A stretch of DNA of 64,000 bases from Coptis chinensis (lineage: Eukaryota; Streptophyta; Magnoliopsida; Ranunculales; Ranunculaceae): assembly GCA_015680905.1 (NCBI GenBank), contig CM027377.1:37658501-37722500 (forward strand), read 5' to 3'. Below are positions 23,701 through 35,696 of the stretch, piece by piece. A program made the position numbers and the translations under genes. Position 1 is the first letter of the stretch, and the number at the start of each line of letters is the position of its first letter. The notes under the pieces were generated by a model. It was not told the DNA's origin and did no database searches. It was given only the letters and a program-made list of their open reading frames with translations.

Positions 23701-24890
23701 AAACCGCATCTTGAATCTGAAGTGAATAGTTACCTAGACAAAGATGAGGTTATTTGGTCACGAGTAGTAGTAGCGGAGAATTCTCGATGAAATCAGCATA
23801 TGCGATTCTGCGAAAGGAGAGAAAAAGGTAAAATGGTACAGGGGTGGTCTGGGGAAAGCTCTCTATCCCAAAATTCTCTTTTACATTGTGGCAATTGCTC
23901 TCAAACTGTCTTCCCACTCAGGATCGATTGATACAGAAAAAGACCTTGAACTTCTCTGAATGCAGTCTATGTGGTACGTCCTCAGAGCACTCAAAGCATT
24001 TATTCTTCGACTGTCAATACTCAAAGCAGGTCTGGGCCTCTATTAAAAATAACCTTGGACTCGGGGAGCTGGTCAAAGACTCCTCATCAGAATGGTATAG
24101 TATTTTCAGGTTATGTCGGCAAACCACCACCTGTGCTAATATCTTCAAAGCTTTTATTGGAGCTACTGTCCACGAGATTTGGAGCGAAAGGAACAGACGG
24201 AAGAAGAAGAACATCTTGTTGACGCCCCAACAGTTAATCTCAAAGATTATGGTCACAATGAAACTGTACATACAGAAAAATCTAACAGAGGTCAAAGATT
24301 CTTACTCTCTGCGAGCTCTTGCTGAAAGGTTGGGACTGCATATGAACTTTAAACCTCAGGAAGTTCTTTGGTGCAAGTGGAAGTCAGCGGAACAAGATGC
24401 TTACATGCTTAACACTGATGGTTCGGTCCAGCAAAATGGAAGTGGGTATGGAGGGGCTATACGAGATAGCTTGGGTAATGTAGTTCGCGCTTATGCAGGG
24501 TGCTCGTCAAAGAACTCAGTCATATACCAGGAAATCCAAGCCATTGCAGTTGGGCTTAGGCAGGCCCAAGAGATGGGTATAGAAAAACTGGAAGTCAATT
24601 CGGACTCTCTGGGAGCCATAAACATTTTGAAAGGGAATGAATGCAGTCCATGGTATTGTGCTAATACGGTAGCCTACATTAGAAGTATTACTTGCTCTTT
24701 TGCTAAATGTTCTTTTAGCCATACCTTTCGAGAAGGAAATCAGGTAGCTGACTATCTTTCAAAATTGTATAGATCGCCAGATGATGGTAATGTTGTATTC
24801 TCTCCTCCTCTAGACGAGAAGTTACATCGTATCATAGAGGCAGATAGAATAGGAACTATGTATCCCCGTTTTTCTTCTAATACAGGTTGA
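20726..24890 (+). pseudogene. LINE ORF2: endonuclease, reverse transcriptase and RNase H (frameshifted)
   Basis: Begins MKIRTHNVRGLND, the N-terminus of the apurinic-type endonuclease domain; GDFNNVLYSHERIG near 21135 and GGFFTWTNN near 21260 are its later motifs. Reverse transcriptase follows: GPDGFNAFFFKKAW, FRPIACCN, IDIKKAFDSVNW, GLRQGDPISPYLFVLVME and the catalytic box FVDDAMIF. Next come a zf-RVT-like segment (23844 on, CSLCGTSSEHSKHLFFDC) and a C-terminal RNase H (LNTDGSVQQNGSGYGGAIR, YQEIQAIAVGL, NSDSLGAI, NQVADYLSK). The coding sense moves between frames about six times (near 21130, 21320-21470, 22370, 22880, 23640 and 23800), so it is a pseudogene. An RNase H tail marks it as the plant L1 type that gained a host-like RNase H. 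Confidence 0.88.
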
Positions 24891-25204
24891 GGTCAGCCAT
24901 AACCTCTAGATTATTAAAAAAAAAAAAAAACACCGAACACTTTTCTTATAATACAAATCATTAATCTATCATAATTGTGTAATAATTTATTTAAACAATT
25001 ATTTGCAAAATTGAATTAGTAATAATCAATTACCAACACATCATAATTGAATTAGGAAAATTGAAATCCAATTTAAAAAATTGGGTTAAGAACAACACAA
25101 TTAGTTACACCAACACAATTACATGCACTCTGCACTTTTTATCTGTTATGACATAGTATCTATATAACCAAATTAAAACATGTAATCAAACATGCCAAAA
25201 TCTA

Positions 25205-25745
25205 AAATAATAATTTGTTTTATATCTAAACTTGTTATTTTATTTTATTTTTCAATTGTGAATCATAAACTAGTTTGGGGTTTGGGGTTTAGGGTTTAGG
25301 GTTTATAAATTTCGTACCAACATATTTCACTAAATTATTCGAAATAATAATTTGTTTTATATCTAAACTTGTTATTTGTTATTTTCTTTTTCAAATTGTG
25401 AATCATAAACTAGTTTGGGGGTTTGGGGTTTAGGGTTTACAAATTTTGTACCAACATATTTCACTTAATTATTCAAAATAATTATTTGTTTTATATCTAA
25501 GCTTGTTATTTGTTATTTTTTTTTTTCAAATTGTGAATCATAAACTAGTTTGGGGGTTTGGGGTTTAGGGTTCAGGGTTTACAAATTTCGTACCGACATA
25601 AACAAAATTTTATTTCAAACATATTTCACTCAATTATCCAAATCTAAAATAATAATTTGTTTTATATCTAAACTTGTTATTTTTCATTTTTTTTTTCAAT
25701 TGTGAATAATAAACTAGTTTGGGGTTTCGGGTTTATAAACATATT
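25205..25745. repeat. Tandem repeat of about 120 bp with telomere-like GGGTTTAGGG
   Basis: Four to five copies of a unit that runs TAATTTGTTTTATATCTAAACTTG, TTATTT-TTATTTTTTTTTCAA, TTGTGAATCATAAACTAGTTTG and GGGGTTTGGGGTTTAGGGTT, then TTTCGTACCAACATATTTCAC. Each unit carries one to three copies of the plant telomere heptamer TTTAGGG. It lies just 5' of the MULE transposase start. The heptamers are too few for an interstitial telomere and probably evolved within the repeat. Confidence 0.8.
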
Positions 25746-25904
25746 TTACTCAATTATTCAAAATATATCAAAATTTTAAATATCTCTACATAGAATACTA
25801 AAGTTTCACATATACTCCTCCTTACTCATTTTTTCATCAAAATCTTTACTCCTTACATAGAATACTCAAGTTTCTCTACATATAATACCCAATCAAAATC
25901 CTAA

Positions 25905-28591
25905 ATGGAACACGAAGATGAAAAAGAAACATTTGAGGTAATGCTTGAGGTCCAATAACAAATTAGAGAAGGAGAAAATAGAAGAAATGTTGAATATGAA
26001 GAAGTGGAACAAAATATTGAAGGTGAAGGTGAAGAAGTTGAAGAAATAGAAGATGCGACTAGTCGAGCAAATGAGATGCCGAGAAATCGTCGATGACAAA
26101 GACAAGCAAACCTAAATAATGAGGTAACACTTGATTAGAATGAATACAAAACACTTAATTGATTGAATTAATGAATAAATGAATCTACAAGAGAGCATTG
26201 ATTAGAATGAATGCAAATCACTTGATTGATTGAATGAATGAATGAATGCAAAACACGAGCCCAAACGACATGGCTGGGTCGTTTGGACCCTATGGAACTA
26301 CATGGCTGGGTCGTTTGGACCCTATATGGAACTACATGACTGGGTCGTTTGGACTAAATTTAGTGAGAAGTTTATTTTTTTTGTGACTTTGAAATCCCTC
26401 ATTACCCAAATTGTTTGAGACGCTTGTTTTATTCTATATGTAAGATCCTTTGCCACTATCCGAGAACCAATCCTTTGCAAACTCGAATGACATGGATTGT
26501 TAACCGATTTTAAGTGATACAACAAAAATTTTTACTACGGAAAGGGTATGATGGAGTAGGCATTGATTTCATTTTTTTTTTAAAATTTCTAAATGTAATT
26601 TTATTAGTGTATTAATAATAGTTATTGTTTTTTTTTATATGTTTAGGTCTTTCATACACGTAACGAGGCAATTGGTTGGGCAACCGCTAGAGGAAAACAA
26701 GTTAATGTGGTTGTGGTCATTGAAAAGTTGGAGTATGCTAAGGGAAATCGAGTAGCAAGATTGAATTTTGCTTGCGAGTGCTTGGGTGTATATCGGTCAC
26801 ACAAGAAGGAAGACGTAAGGAGGGCAAATAAGAGAAGGTTGGGAACCAAGAAATCGGGATGTCCATTTAAGTTAAAAGGCATTTTCCAACGCGGCACTGT
26901 CGATAGTTGGAAAATAGAAGTTAGAAATGGTATTCACAACCATGTATTGGCGAAGACCCTTGAAGGACATGCATTTGTTATTCATCTGACCGTTCCCAGA
27001 GTTTGAGTACTTGTCAGAGATGAGTAAGTGTGGAATAAAGCCTAAACAAATTTTGGATTCCATTAATAATAGGTATCATGAAAATATATCTAGTATATCA
27101 CAAGTCTACACTGCAAGGCAGAAGGTGAGGAGATTAGATATGAACGGTCTCACACAATTGCAGAGATTGCATGAGTTGTTAGCAAAAGAACATTATTTTG
27201 AGGAGTTGAGACATGATGAGAATACCGAGGAGATAACGGGGTTGTTATGGGCCCATCCAGAAGGTGTTAAGTTGGCTAGAACTTTTCTAATAGTTTTCAT
27301 GTTAGACGCTACCTACAAAACTAACAGATATCGGTGGCCTTTCGTACAGTTTGTTGGGGTGAGTTCAACGTGGAAGTCTTTCACCGTGTGTCGTGTCTTT
27401 GCCGATCTAAAACAACAAATGATCGTGTGGGCCCTACATCAGTTTAGTGGCTTGCTTGGTGACATAAGCCCATTTGTGATTATGTCTGACAGAGACTTGG
27501 CCCTGATGAGTGCCGCTGACAAAGTTTTTCCTAATGCACACAAATATCTATGTAAATGGCATATAGCAACGTGCGTCCTTTCAAAATATTACGATATTTT
27601 TTCAACCACAGAACTTGTAGAGAAGGCCCAGTTCTTGTGGAACACTGTAGTCAAATTAAAGACAGAGGTTATTTTCCAGCGTAGATGGGATGCTTTGGAG
27701 AAATATTACAGGATAGAGTACTCCAATTTTGTTAGTTATTTGCGAGAGACTTGGTTTTCTCACAGGAATCGATTTGTATGTTGTTGGATTGACCAACACA
27801 TTCACTTTGGGAGTACAACGACCAATAGAGTTGAAGGGTCTCATGCTCAGGTCAAGCGTGTACTAGGAAATGCAAACTGTCATGATTTTTTGAGTATGTT
27901 TAGCTTAATCCACCCGATTATAGAGATCCAGATGTCCAAGATTAGAGCTACCTTCGAGAGGAGTATGATTGTAACTCAGCACCACTACCAGATTCCTTTG
28001 TTTCATGAACTCAGATGCCTTGTCTCACACAAGTGTTTGGACTTGCTATTTAAAGAAATAGATACCCGCGTAAAGCGTGTTAAAGATGGAGAGATCAGGT
28101 GTTAGTGCTATTTGTGCACGAGCCATGGATTACCATGTGCTCATGAATTAATTGAGTTTGAAGAGCAAGAGCCGTCCATCCCTTTGACTGCTATCGACCC
28201 CTTTTGGAAAATATTGTCTGCTTCTCCCAATGTGTCAGTGGGTGTTGGTCCCGATGTTACACCTTCGATCGACTTGTTCATGAAAATGTTTGCAATGGTT
28301 TCTGAAGAAGAGCAGAGGGTTATGATTAGGAAGCTTATAGAGATTGACGTACCATAAAGTACATGGCTAGTACCGCCTCGTGAGGAAGCAAAAACCAAAA
28401 GTCGGTCGAAAGGTAGCTGCAGGATAAAGCTTTCAACTGGAGATGAGAACTCTTCAAAGCGAGATCCATCTAATTTTGAACATTCTCAATGTGACCATAA
28501 GGAGTGGGTCTCGTCACAACCAAACACTACGCCCACCCAAAACACCCACACCACACCAAAAAAGAAGCCTTCTCCAAAAATATCAAGCTAA
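25905..28591 (+). pseudogene. MULE (Mutator-like) transposase with FAR1-type N-terminus and SWIM zinc finger
   Basis: Two exons: an acidic leader 25905-26123 (rich in Glu, with two in-frame stops) and the main exon 26647-28591. The main exon opens with a FAR1-like DNA-binding region (FHTRNEAIGWATARGKQVNVVVVIEK, CECLGVYRSHKKE, KSGCPFKLKG, WKIEVRNGIHNH). The DDE catalytic core follows: FMLDATYKTNRY, IMSDRDLALMSA, YLCKWHIATC and NRVEGSHAQVKRVL. Next is a SWIM zinc finger reading C-stop-CYLCTSHGLPCAHE, then a basic Pro/Lys tail. Defects: a 1-base insertion near 27000 between the binding region and the core, a TAG at 28103 inside the SWIM finger, and a TAA near 28357. The enzyme would cut and paste the MULE between its inverted ends. 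Decayed here, but the catalytic residues are readable. Confidence 0.87.
26262..26352. repeat. Palindromic minisatellite array B, in the transposase intron
   Basis: Three units of about 38 bp of the form AC(A/G)ACATG(G/A)CTGGGTCGTTTGGACC, the first preceded by AAACGAC so that AAACGAC and GTCGTTT face each other. It ends GTCGTTTGGACTAAATTTAGTGAGAAGTT, matching the end of array A. It lies within the single intron of the transposase gene. Confidence 0.8.
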
Positions 28592-28717
28592 AACACTCAC
28601 ACCATACCAAGAAATAAGGCTTCTCCAAAAACACCAAGAGGGTTATGATTAGAGCTCGATATGATATTGCAGAAAGTTGGAATTTGGCATTCACAGCAAG
28701 GCAGTTGCAATTTATAG

Positions 28718-29200
28718 TGTTTCAACCAAATATGACCAAAATACTAAGTGGTGACGAAAGAGATGAAGAACGTAGAAAAGTAGTTAGAAAAGTGATGGTG
28801 ATCGGGAGAATGATAAGACTGTACCTTGCGGTTGCCTACGTACCCAAATTAATCAATGGGATAAAGTCTCAAGACGTAGTTCTTTATGAAAAATAGTTTG
28901 GTATTTATATAGGTAGAGTAGAGACACCTTGTAGCTCAAGTATTCTTGTAGCTTAAGTAATTGTAATTGAATATAACTCTCAACTAATAATTATCTCTTT
29001 GATAATAAATGAATCTGGACATAAATTAATGTACATTAGTGGCAAGCCATGTGGCTAAGGTTCAGCCTTAGACACATGAGTTAATGAGCCTATACATTGA
29101 TCCATTGTATTGCAAATTGGGCTTTAGCCCTGCCGATTAAACGAATAAAAATAGAGACCCCTATTAATGGACGTTTGCCACGTAGGTGGGGGTCGAAACA
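28718..29200 (-). repeat. 3' LTR of the Tat element
   Basis: 483 bp, beginning TGTTTCAACC and ending GGTCGAAACA on +, nearly identical to the two halves of the interrupted LTR at 40492-40839 and 42524-42662. On the minus strand it carries a TATA-like CTATATAAATACC at about 28900-28912. Confidence 0.9.
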
Positions 29201-29213
29201 CCTCCCCCTCTTT
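29201..29213 (-). promoter_or_regulatory. Polypurine tract of the Tat element
   Basis: Read on minus, AAAGAGGGGGAGG directly abuts the 3' LTR (TGTTTCGACC). This is the expected place and composition for the second-strand primer of an LTR retrotransposon. Confidence 0.8.
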
Positions 29214-30522
29214 GGCATGCGAACAAAGTTCATATGGCAAAGAAGAAAAGACAAATCAAGGAAAAAATGGAATAAGAAAAGAGTGAGCGGAATGCCGGAA
29301 TGTATAACAAAGTATCATGTGAATGTAAACGATAGGAAAATGGATAGTCGAAAAAATTCGTGAATTATCGGGAACGCAATAATGTCAAACTAACGTATAC
29401 GGGACACAATGTAGTTAAATAAAAGATGGCTGAAAATGCACAGAAAAAAATAAAAGATGCACAGAAAAAATTGCAAAAGAAATTGATGGCCGAAACTGTA
29501 CCGAACGCATTATGTAATAATATGAAAATTGATTTCGACGACGCATGCTAGCGGAATAGCGATATTAGGATTAGACAATTAAAATTAAATGTAGGGGCAG
29601 TTTAGTAATAATAGGAAGAAAAGGAAGTTAAATACGAATTGGATTCAAAGGTTTCAAATTAGATAAGAGTGTGGAGTAGATAAGAATTAAGATTAGAGAC
29701 TAATTTGGATTAGAAAAGAATCCCACCAGCAATGGAAAACCATATCGAAAAAACCTTATATAAGTGCTGGCGCAGAACCATAAGGCTGAGCGATTCCGAC
29801 GATAATTCGAAACCGCAAATCCCAATCCAAGAAAAGACATCGACGCTCATCAAACATAACGTGGTCAAGACTCCCTGAAGTCGTAGAAAGCTTTGCCTCT
29901 TCCTCAGTATTGCCAACACAGCCGCTCTAGAACTCTGTGTTTTGTCTGCGCGTTGACCAGTAGGTATGTTCTCTCTCCATCAAACTCTGTTTAGATATAA
30001 ACTTGTGTCTATTTCGGTTAGGCTTACGGGACAAGGCTGGCTGGCAAAGCAACATGGCCTTTGGTGGCAGAGCACTCTAGCGACTCGCTTTCGTTCTTGC
30101 CCCATATCTATTGACATAGATGGTCTGTGCAGCAAGTGGGAAGTTGGTACCACCAATCCCACAAGAAAAGTCTGTTTCGTTGTGACAGGCCCCGATATGT
30201 GCTCTCGCCATGAAGCTTTGTGTTTATGCATTGTAGTGCTGTCGCCATTACTCTCTGTTGAGATAAAGTCTTGGGGTGGTGTGTATAGAAAGAGAAAAGT
30301 GCATGTGGAGGAAGCTGCGGACGTGAAAAAACCCGGAAGGCTGTGGAGGAAACGCTGTGATGGCGATAGATGATGGCGCCCTTATTCAAAAACTAGTTTG
30401 AACAAACACGATATGGTGCAGCGCCAGCAAAAGAAGGGCACCATACCTGCGTCGCATGGATTTGGCCCGGTGCACCCCATTTGGATAAGGTGAATCCGGT
30501 TTTTGAGCTATCTGACCCGTTC

Positions 30523-30562
<40 letters not shown>

Positions 30563-30644
30563 TTTAATTTTTAATTTTTTTTGTGCTGCAAGTAGAAACG
30601 ATCGTATTATCCGGGCGAAAGATAATCGAGAAGAAGAAGACTCG
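29214..30644. other. Leader region before the antisense coding region of the Tat element
   Basis: Plus-strand signs of a separate transcription unit: TATATAAG at about 29757-29764 as a TATA box and TAGgtatgttc at about 29960 as a possible 5' splice site, with a matching acceptor perhaps near 30590 (gctgcaag). A run of 27 T lies at 30531-30557. No convincing coding exon was found between these points; the open frames on both strands at 29966-30390 lack resemblance to anything known. Confidence 0.4.
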
Positions 30645-33030
30645 ATGACGATCGTAGACTTGGTGAGGTGGAAAGAAGGTGATAGATACAACGAATACAC
30701 GAAGCCGTGGCGATGGTCACTTAAGGAAATACAAAAAATATTAGTACTTGAGAGATTTGAGATGGACAAAGTGTATGATTTTAAACGAAAGTCGAAGAAG
30801 ATGAAGTAGTAATGACTTACTCACAATTAAGTCGTGGAAGTGCAATTTTGTTGAGCAAAGAAATTGCGCAATTATTGGAGTAGTTGCAAATTGCACCGGG
30901 ACAACTGCCAATTTTGTTCTGGTTAATCTTTACGAGAGCGCACGGTTTACAAAATGAATTTAATAGAAGGTTTGGGGCTCAAGAATTCTTCGCGTTGATA
31001 CAACCTAAAACCCTAAACCCTAAACTAAAAGCTATACTTACGAAAGGGTATATAAAATTTGAAGTTGAATTCAAGAATCCAAACAGAAGATTTAAAGGGT
31101 TCCCGAAAATATATACCGGATGGAATAGATTTTTGTATCGCTTGCGAGGGAACTGGAATCCGACAGAGTTTAAAGTGCCGAACAAATTTCGAGGTAAGCC
31201 AAAATATTAGTATTGAAAATTGTACTAAGAGTAAATTGTTGACTAATATGAGTTATTTTGTGTCTAACAGAAAACACGAGTATACTACTAGAAATTGAAT
31301 TGGACAAAAGGAAGTGGAGAATAACCTTCGTTTTTTCTTTAATAAATGTTCCGACGAAAGATTGGTAGATCTGAGCTACTTTGATGATATTGTTGATTTC
31401 AGAAACTATGGGGGTATCGAACGACGGCCTAATAGGTCAAGGGAGACACATAGTGAAATGGAGAACAAAAGTAAAAGACTCAAAAATGCAATATTTGGCA
31501 GTGATAGCGAGAGTGAAAAAGAAGATGGAACGGAATTAACAAAGCGAGAATTAGTGCTGTGCTTGCCAAGCACAAATAACGAATTGTACAAAAGAAAATG
31601 TTTCACAAGAAACAGGGCGAACGAAGACCAACAGAGACAAACAACGCGACAATGTATGATGCCCCGAGGGACGAGACTATAATGCAGAAAACATCCCATA
31701 CGAAATATAAAACATTCTCAACACAAAGAAGAAAATGTATGTACCGTATAAAAACATAGATATGTAAAACGGCCGGGGAGATGTAATATATCGTTCTGCT
31801 TTGGTATATGCAGGAAAAGAATAGCTGGGAAGAGAATGAAACAGTGATACTTGCATAAGATAATGCAGCGAAGAACACAAAGTTGGTGAGAGAAAACAAA
31901 CGGCAGAGCAAAATGCAGGAGCACAGAATCCCACGACCACTAACAAGTACAGTCAGGGGTAATACTACTCACAGAGGAAAACCACAGAATCTGCATGTTA
32001 ACAGTAAGTTGACCGTTGAATTTTATTATTGTGTTTGGACGGTAATGAAATTCGTGTCTAACACTAATCCAATGAAATTGGTAGATGAAGCAGAGATGCT
32101 CAAGTTTGGAAGACGAAGCGAAGGTATTGCCAGGGACCACGCCAAGTACCAAGGACACTGGCAGAAACGCAGAAAAAGAAAAAAACAACGAAAAGAATCT
32201 GTCCAAGCCAAAAGAAAATCAAGAATTGTGGTAAAAAAGAAAGAACGATGAAACAAGCGAGATATTGTGGGGGAATGTAGGGCTGACAATCCAAAGAATA
32301 TGGGATAAAGACAATGTGTCGTGCCCAATAGAGGGGCTCGAAAAATATCGAAAATGTGCCTAAAACATGGAGAATATCGAAGAATATGATAGAGCAGTGT
32401 CAATGATTTTCGACAGTCTGAAACAGGTATGTCAATATTTTTTACCAGTTATCATAAACTTGTGATTAAGTCTGAAAGATTGATGAAAAACTAGATATCT
32501 TCCTGCCGCAGGTTAAAACGGCGGTAGTACGGGTTAAAGAAATTCACGAAAAGGCCGTGAAGAAAAGTTTCGTTTCGAATGAAGTCAATGCCCTAGAAGA
32601 AATAAAGAGAGTGAAAATACTCAACCGAAAATTGGAAGAAGCAAACAAAGCGTTAAGCGGAACCAACATAGAGTTAGAAGACGAAAACAAAGACTTAATC
32701 GAGTGGACGGAAGAAGCAGAGCGGAGATCGTACGAAGAATTCAGGAAAGCCTATGAGATAATGGAAGAACACAAACGCTCAAAAGCAGAGGTGATAGAAT
32801 TGAAGTCGGTCGTGGCGACCAAAGATCAGGAACTTAAGCATGCGCAAAAAGAAGTAGAGAAAATTAACAAGCGGATGATAGATGTAAACGAGTGGCTCGG
32901 CCAAGATCACGTGCAAATGACACATTATGAATCGACCATAAGACAATTGACAGAGAACCTAACAGAAATGGGAGATAAACTAGAACATGAAAAGATGAAT
33001 TACAAAGATTTGTACAAGTTGTTTAAGTGA
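30645..33030 (+). pseudogene. Antisense extra ORF (aORF) of the Tat element, multi-exon
   Basis: A plus-strand coding region lies opposite to gag-pol. The first ATG is at 30645 (MTIVDLVRWKEGDRYNEY). One or two indels and a stop interrupt it; then FRRFGAQEF- and IYTGWNRFLYRLRGNWNPTEF-like sequence runs to a donor (GAGgtaagcc) at about 31195. Further open stretches follow (acidic/basic 31320-31680, very basic 31910-32250). An exon near 32369 reads MENIEEYDRAVSMIFDSLKQ, with donor at 32427; the last exon, 32512-33030, is clean and encodes about 170 residues of Glu/Lys-rich coiled coil ending DLYKLFK. Extra antisense ORFs of unknown function at this place are known in Tat elements. The W-RF-Y--GNW block resembles their shared domain. 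Exon joins in the middle are uncertain. Confidence 0.6.
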
Positions 33031-33269
33031 AGAACTGGTAAGGAACCATTGGATTTTCCCAAACCAATTATTATGTGATTGCATGAATGTAATACCTAAG
33101 AGCTAAAATTTCTGTTGATGAAAATAAAAATAAAGTATGGGTTGGCAATTGAATATCGTTGCGATGTCAGATAACATACCTGTGGAAAACTGACAATGTT
33201 GTTGAGTTATGTAGATGAAACGAAATAGAATGAAACGCCCCCAATGCTAACTTTAACTTGGCAAAATGA

Positions 33270-33885
33270 GACTAAGCGAACGTAAAAACGTTCAAAATCA
33301 AAACTGACAAAACGAAACAGGGTAACTTCGTCAGATGTTGTCATAGCGAGAGTAACAGACTAAGCGAGCGTAAAAACGTTCAAACTTAGACTAACGAAAT
33401 TAAACGTGGTAAGTTTGTCAGATTTTGTCGTAACGATAGTAACGGACTAAGCGAACGTAAAAGCGTTCAAATTTAAACTGACGAAGCTAAACCTGGTAAC
33501 TTCGTCAGATTTTGTCGAAGCGATAGTAACGAACTAAGCGAGCGTAAAAACGTTCAAACTTAGACTGACAAAATTAACCGTGGTAACTTCATCAGATTTT
33601 GTCGTAACGATAGATAGAAACGGACTAAGTGAGCGTAAAAGCGTTCAAACTTAGACTGACAAAATTAAACGTGGTAACTTCGTCAGATTTTGTCGTAACG
33701 ATAGTAACGGACTAAGCGAGTGTAAAAACGATCAAACTTAGACTGACAAAATTAAACGTGGTAACTTCTTCAGATTTTGTCGTAACTATAGTAATGGACT
33801 AAGCGAGCGTAAAAACGTTCAAACTTAGACTGATAAAGCTAAACGTGGTAACTTCATCAGATTTTGTCGTAGCGATAATAAAGTT
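33270..33885. repeat. 87-bp tandem repeat, seven copies, inside the Tat element
   Basis: Copies of GACTAAGCGAGCGTAAAAACG start at about 33270, 33358, 33445, 33532, 33623, 33710 and 33797, a spacing of 87-88 bp except for one 91-bp unit with a short TAGA insertion. Each unit holds the interrupted palindrome GAACGTAAAAACGTTC and a GTAACTTCGTCAGATTTTGTCG block. The array lies between integrase and the antisense ORF. Tandem repeats in this part of Tat elements are known seeds of satellite DNA. Confidence 0.92.
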
Positions 33886-34248
33886 CGTTATAACTAAAAT
33901 AATACCATTGGAACTGAAGTGAAAGAACTACTTCTTTATTGATTATCGAGTCTTGAAAAATGCAAGGATAATAACAGAAAATAAACGATTGAAATGGAAA
34001 CAAACTAAAGATTGTATTTTTTTTAGGATAACGGGAAAACAACAACTAAAATCTACTTATAGAACTTGCGCAGGTGAAATGCATCCATGGCTTATCGAGA
34101 ACAGTCCCATCTAAATCTCGGAGAAAATAAGATCCTTTGGTGGCGGGGCGATCAATGATGTATGTGTCCAGTTTTCTCCAAATTTATCGGAATCTATCAA
34201 CCTCGTCTTTTGACAGAGTACCTAGTCATCTTTCTCGAACACTTTAAG

Positions 34249-35172
34249 TCAAACTTTCTTATTATATTTTTGTTTCATATCAGCCTGATAACGAATTAAC
34301 TGTTGCAGACCTACATCTCTCGTCTTATCTATCAAGGCTTTGGCTTGAGCAAGTGCTTGATCATTCGACTCCAATTCCATGGCAGAAGTTCGTGTGGTTG
34401 GAGCCATCAACTCTATAGGCAAGACCGCTTCTGTACCGTAAGCAAGATTAAACGGAGAAAATCCCGTTGAATGCTTAGGCATGGTTCGATAAGCCCATAT
34501 AACTGCATGAAATTCCTTAACCCAATTTCCTTTGGCCTGTTGAAGTCGCCGCTTGAGCATTGTAAGAATGGATTTGTTAGTAGCTTCAGCTTGTCCATTA
34601 GCTTGCGGATGGTACGGTGCCGAGAAATTATGACTAATCTTCAAGTCATAACAAAATTGTCAAATTTCATTAGCGTCAAATTGTTTGCCATTCTCGGAAG
34701 TCAATGATGTTAGAATACCGAAACGACAAACAATGTCACGCCAAAAGATCTTTTTAACATCCAAAGCATGGATTTGGGCTAAGGGCACAACTTCAGCCCA
34801 CTTGGTAAAATAATTAGTTGCGATGAGTAAGAAACGAACACTGCTAGGAGCTTTCGGAAGAGGACCGACAATGTCAAGATCCCATTTCACAAACGGCCAA
34901 GGGCTCAAGATTGGATGAAGTTCCGTCGCTGGAAGTGTTCCCATATTAGCATATTTCTGACAAGGAACACACTTCTCAGACAAACATTTAGCATCCTTTT
35001 GCATATATGGCCACCAGTACCCTTGTGTCATTGCTCTATGAGCAAGATTTCGCCCCCGGGAGTGGTTTCCACATAGGCCTGAATGAATTTTCGCTAGGAT
35101 GAGTAAACCTTCAACTTTGATGAGACAACGAAGCGTAGGGTTAAGACTTGTGCCTTTGCGATAAAGTTGCAA
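34249..35172 (-). pseudogene. Tat element integrase
   Basis: Reading downward from 35172: an HHCC zinc domain (HSGLCGNHSRGRNLAH, then CLSEKCVPC), the catalytic core with DLDIVGPLPKAPSS (first acidic residue), TSLTSENGKQFD (second position reads Glu in place of the usual Asp) and HPQANGQAEATNKSIL (third, Glu), and a C-terminal region to 34249 with WAYRTMPKHSTGFSPFNLAYG. A stop near 34660 separates the core in two. Integrase would insert the element DNA into the host chromosome. The stop and the Asp-to-Glu change argue that this copy is inactive. Confidence 0.85.
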
Positions 35173-35696
35173 AAGACCGTCCGAAGTCGAGATGAGACAA
35201 TATTTCCAAGCCTCGCATTTGACACGATCACCACTTTTTGATCGGGAGGCAAGATGTGATCATGTAAATATATGATATAAGGAAGACGCCAATCATCCTT
35301 GTCACAAGGCGTAAGCGAAAAACTTAGCTCTACATCAGGAACTTCTGGAGCATTGTCAGCTTCATGATTATCGTCGGTATGGACCGAGACAATATCATTG
35401 ATAGGATCATTGGGGTCATCTGATAACATAAGTTGTGGACCAAGTGTTTTCTCTGCAATGACAACTTGATTATCAAGATCACGCTTGCGCTTCCAAGTTA
35501 GCACAAGAGATATCAAATTGGCATGATGTGATTCGTCACAAAATATCTGGACGAAAAAAGAACTCTGAGTGATGTACATATCGCGCAAATCCTTGATGGA
35601 CAGATTGATACTCGGCTCTTTTTGAAATTCAATGGTAATCTAGCAGGGCTCATCGGATTTAACTGCTGCAGATAAATATGCGAGAGAATCAGCATG

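Larger units (their letters stand above)
18591..24930 (+). mobile_element. Full-length L1-type LINE retrotransposon
   Basis: The element has ORF1 (18929-20729), ORF2 (20726-24890) and a 3' A-run (24916-24930). It is bounded by the direct repeat CACCGAACACTTT (18578-18590 and 24931-24943), extendable by a few A residues, as expected of target-primed reverse transcription. It is about 6.3 kb and apparently not 5'-truncated. Both reading frames are broken by frameshifts, so this copy is dead as a protein source, but the target duplication and tail are still clean. It lies in the left arm of the MULE composite. Confidence 0.9.

Noticed and set aside
25280..25575. Interstitial telomere
   Set aside because: TTTAGGG copies are few and embedded in a longer repeat unit rather than forming a continuous array.
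31406..32403. Several long open frames on minus within 31.4-32.4 kb
   Set aside because: Shadows of the purine-rich antisense ORF region; hydrophobic and Ser/Phe-rich by composition.
33270..33885. CRISPR-like array
   Set aside because: The whole 87-bp unit is repeated with no unique spacers; it is a tandem repeat inside a retrotransposon.
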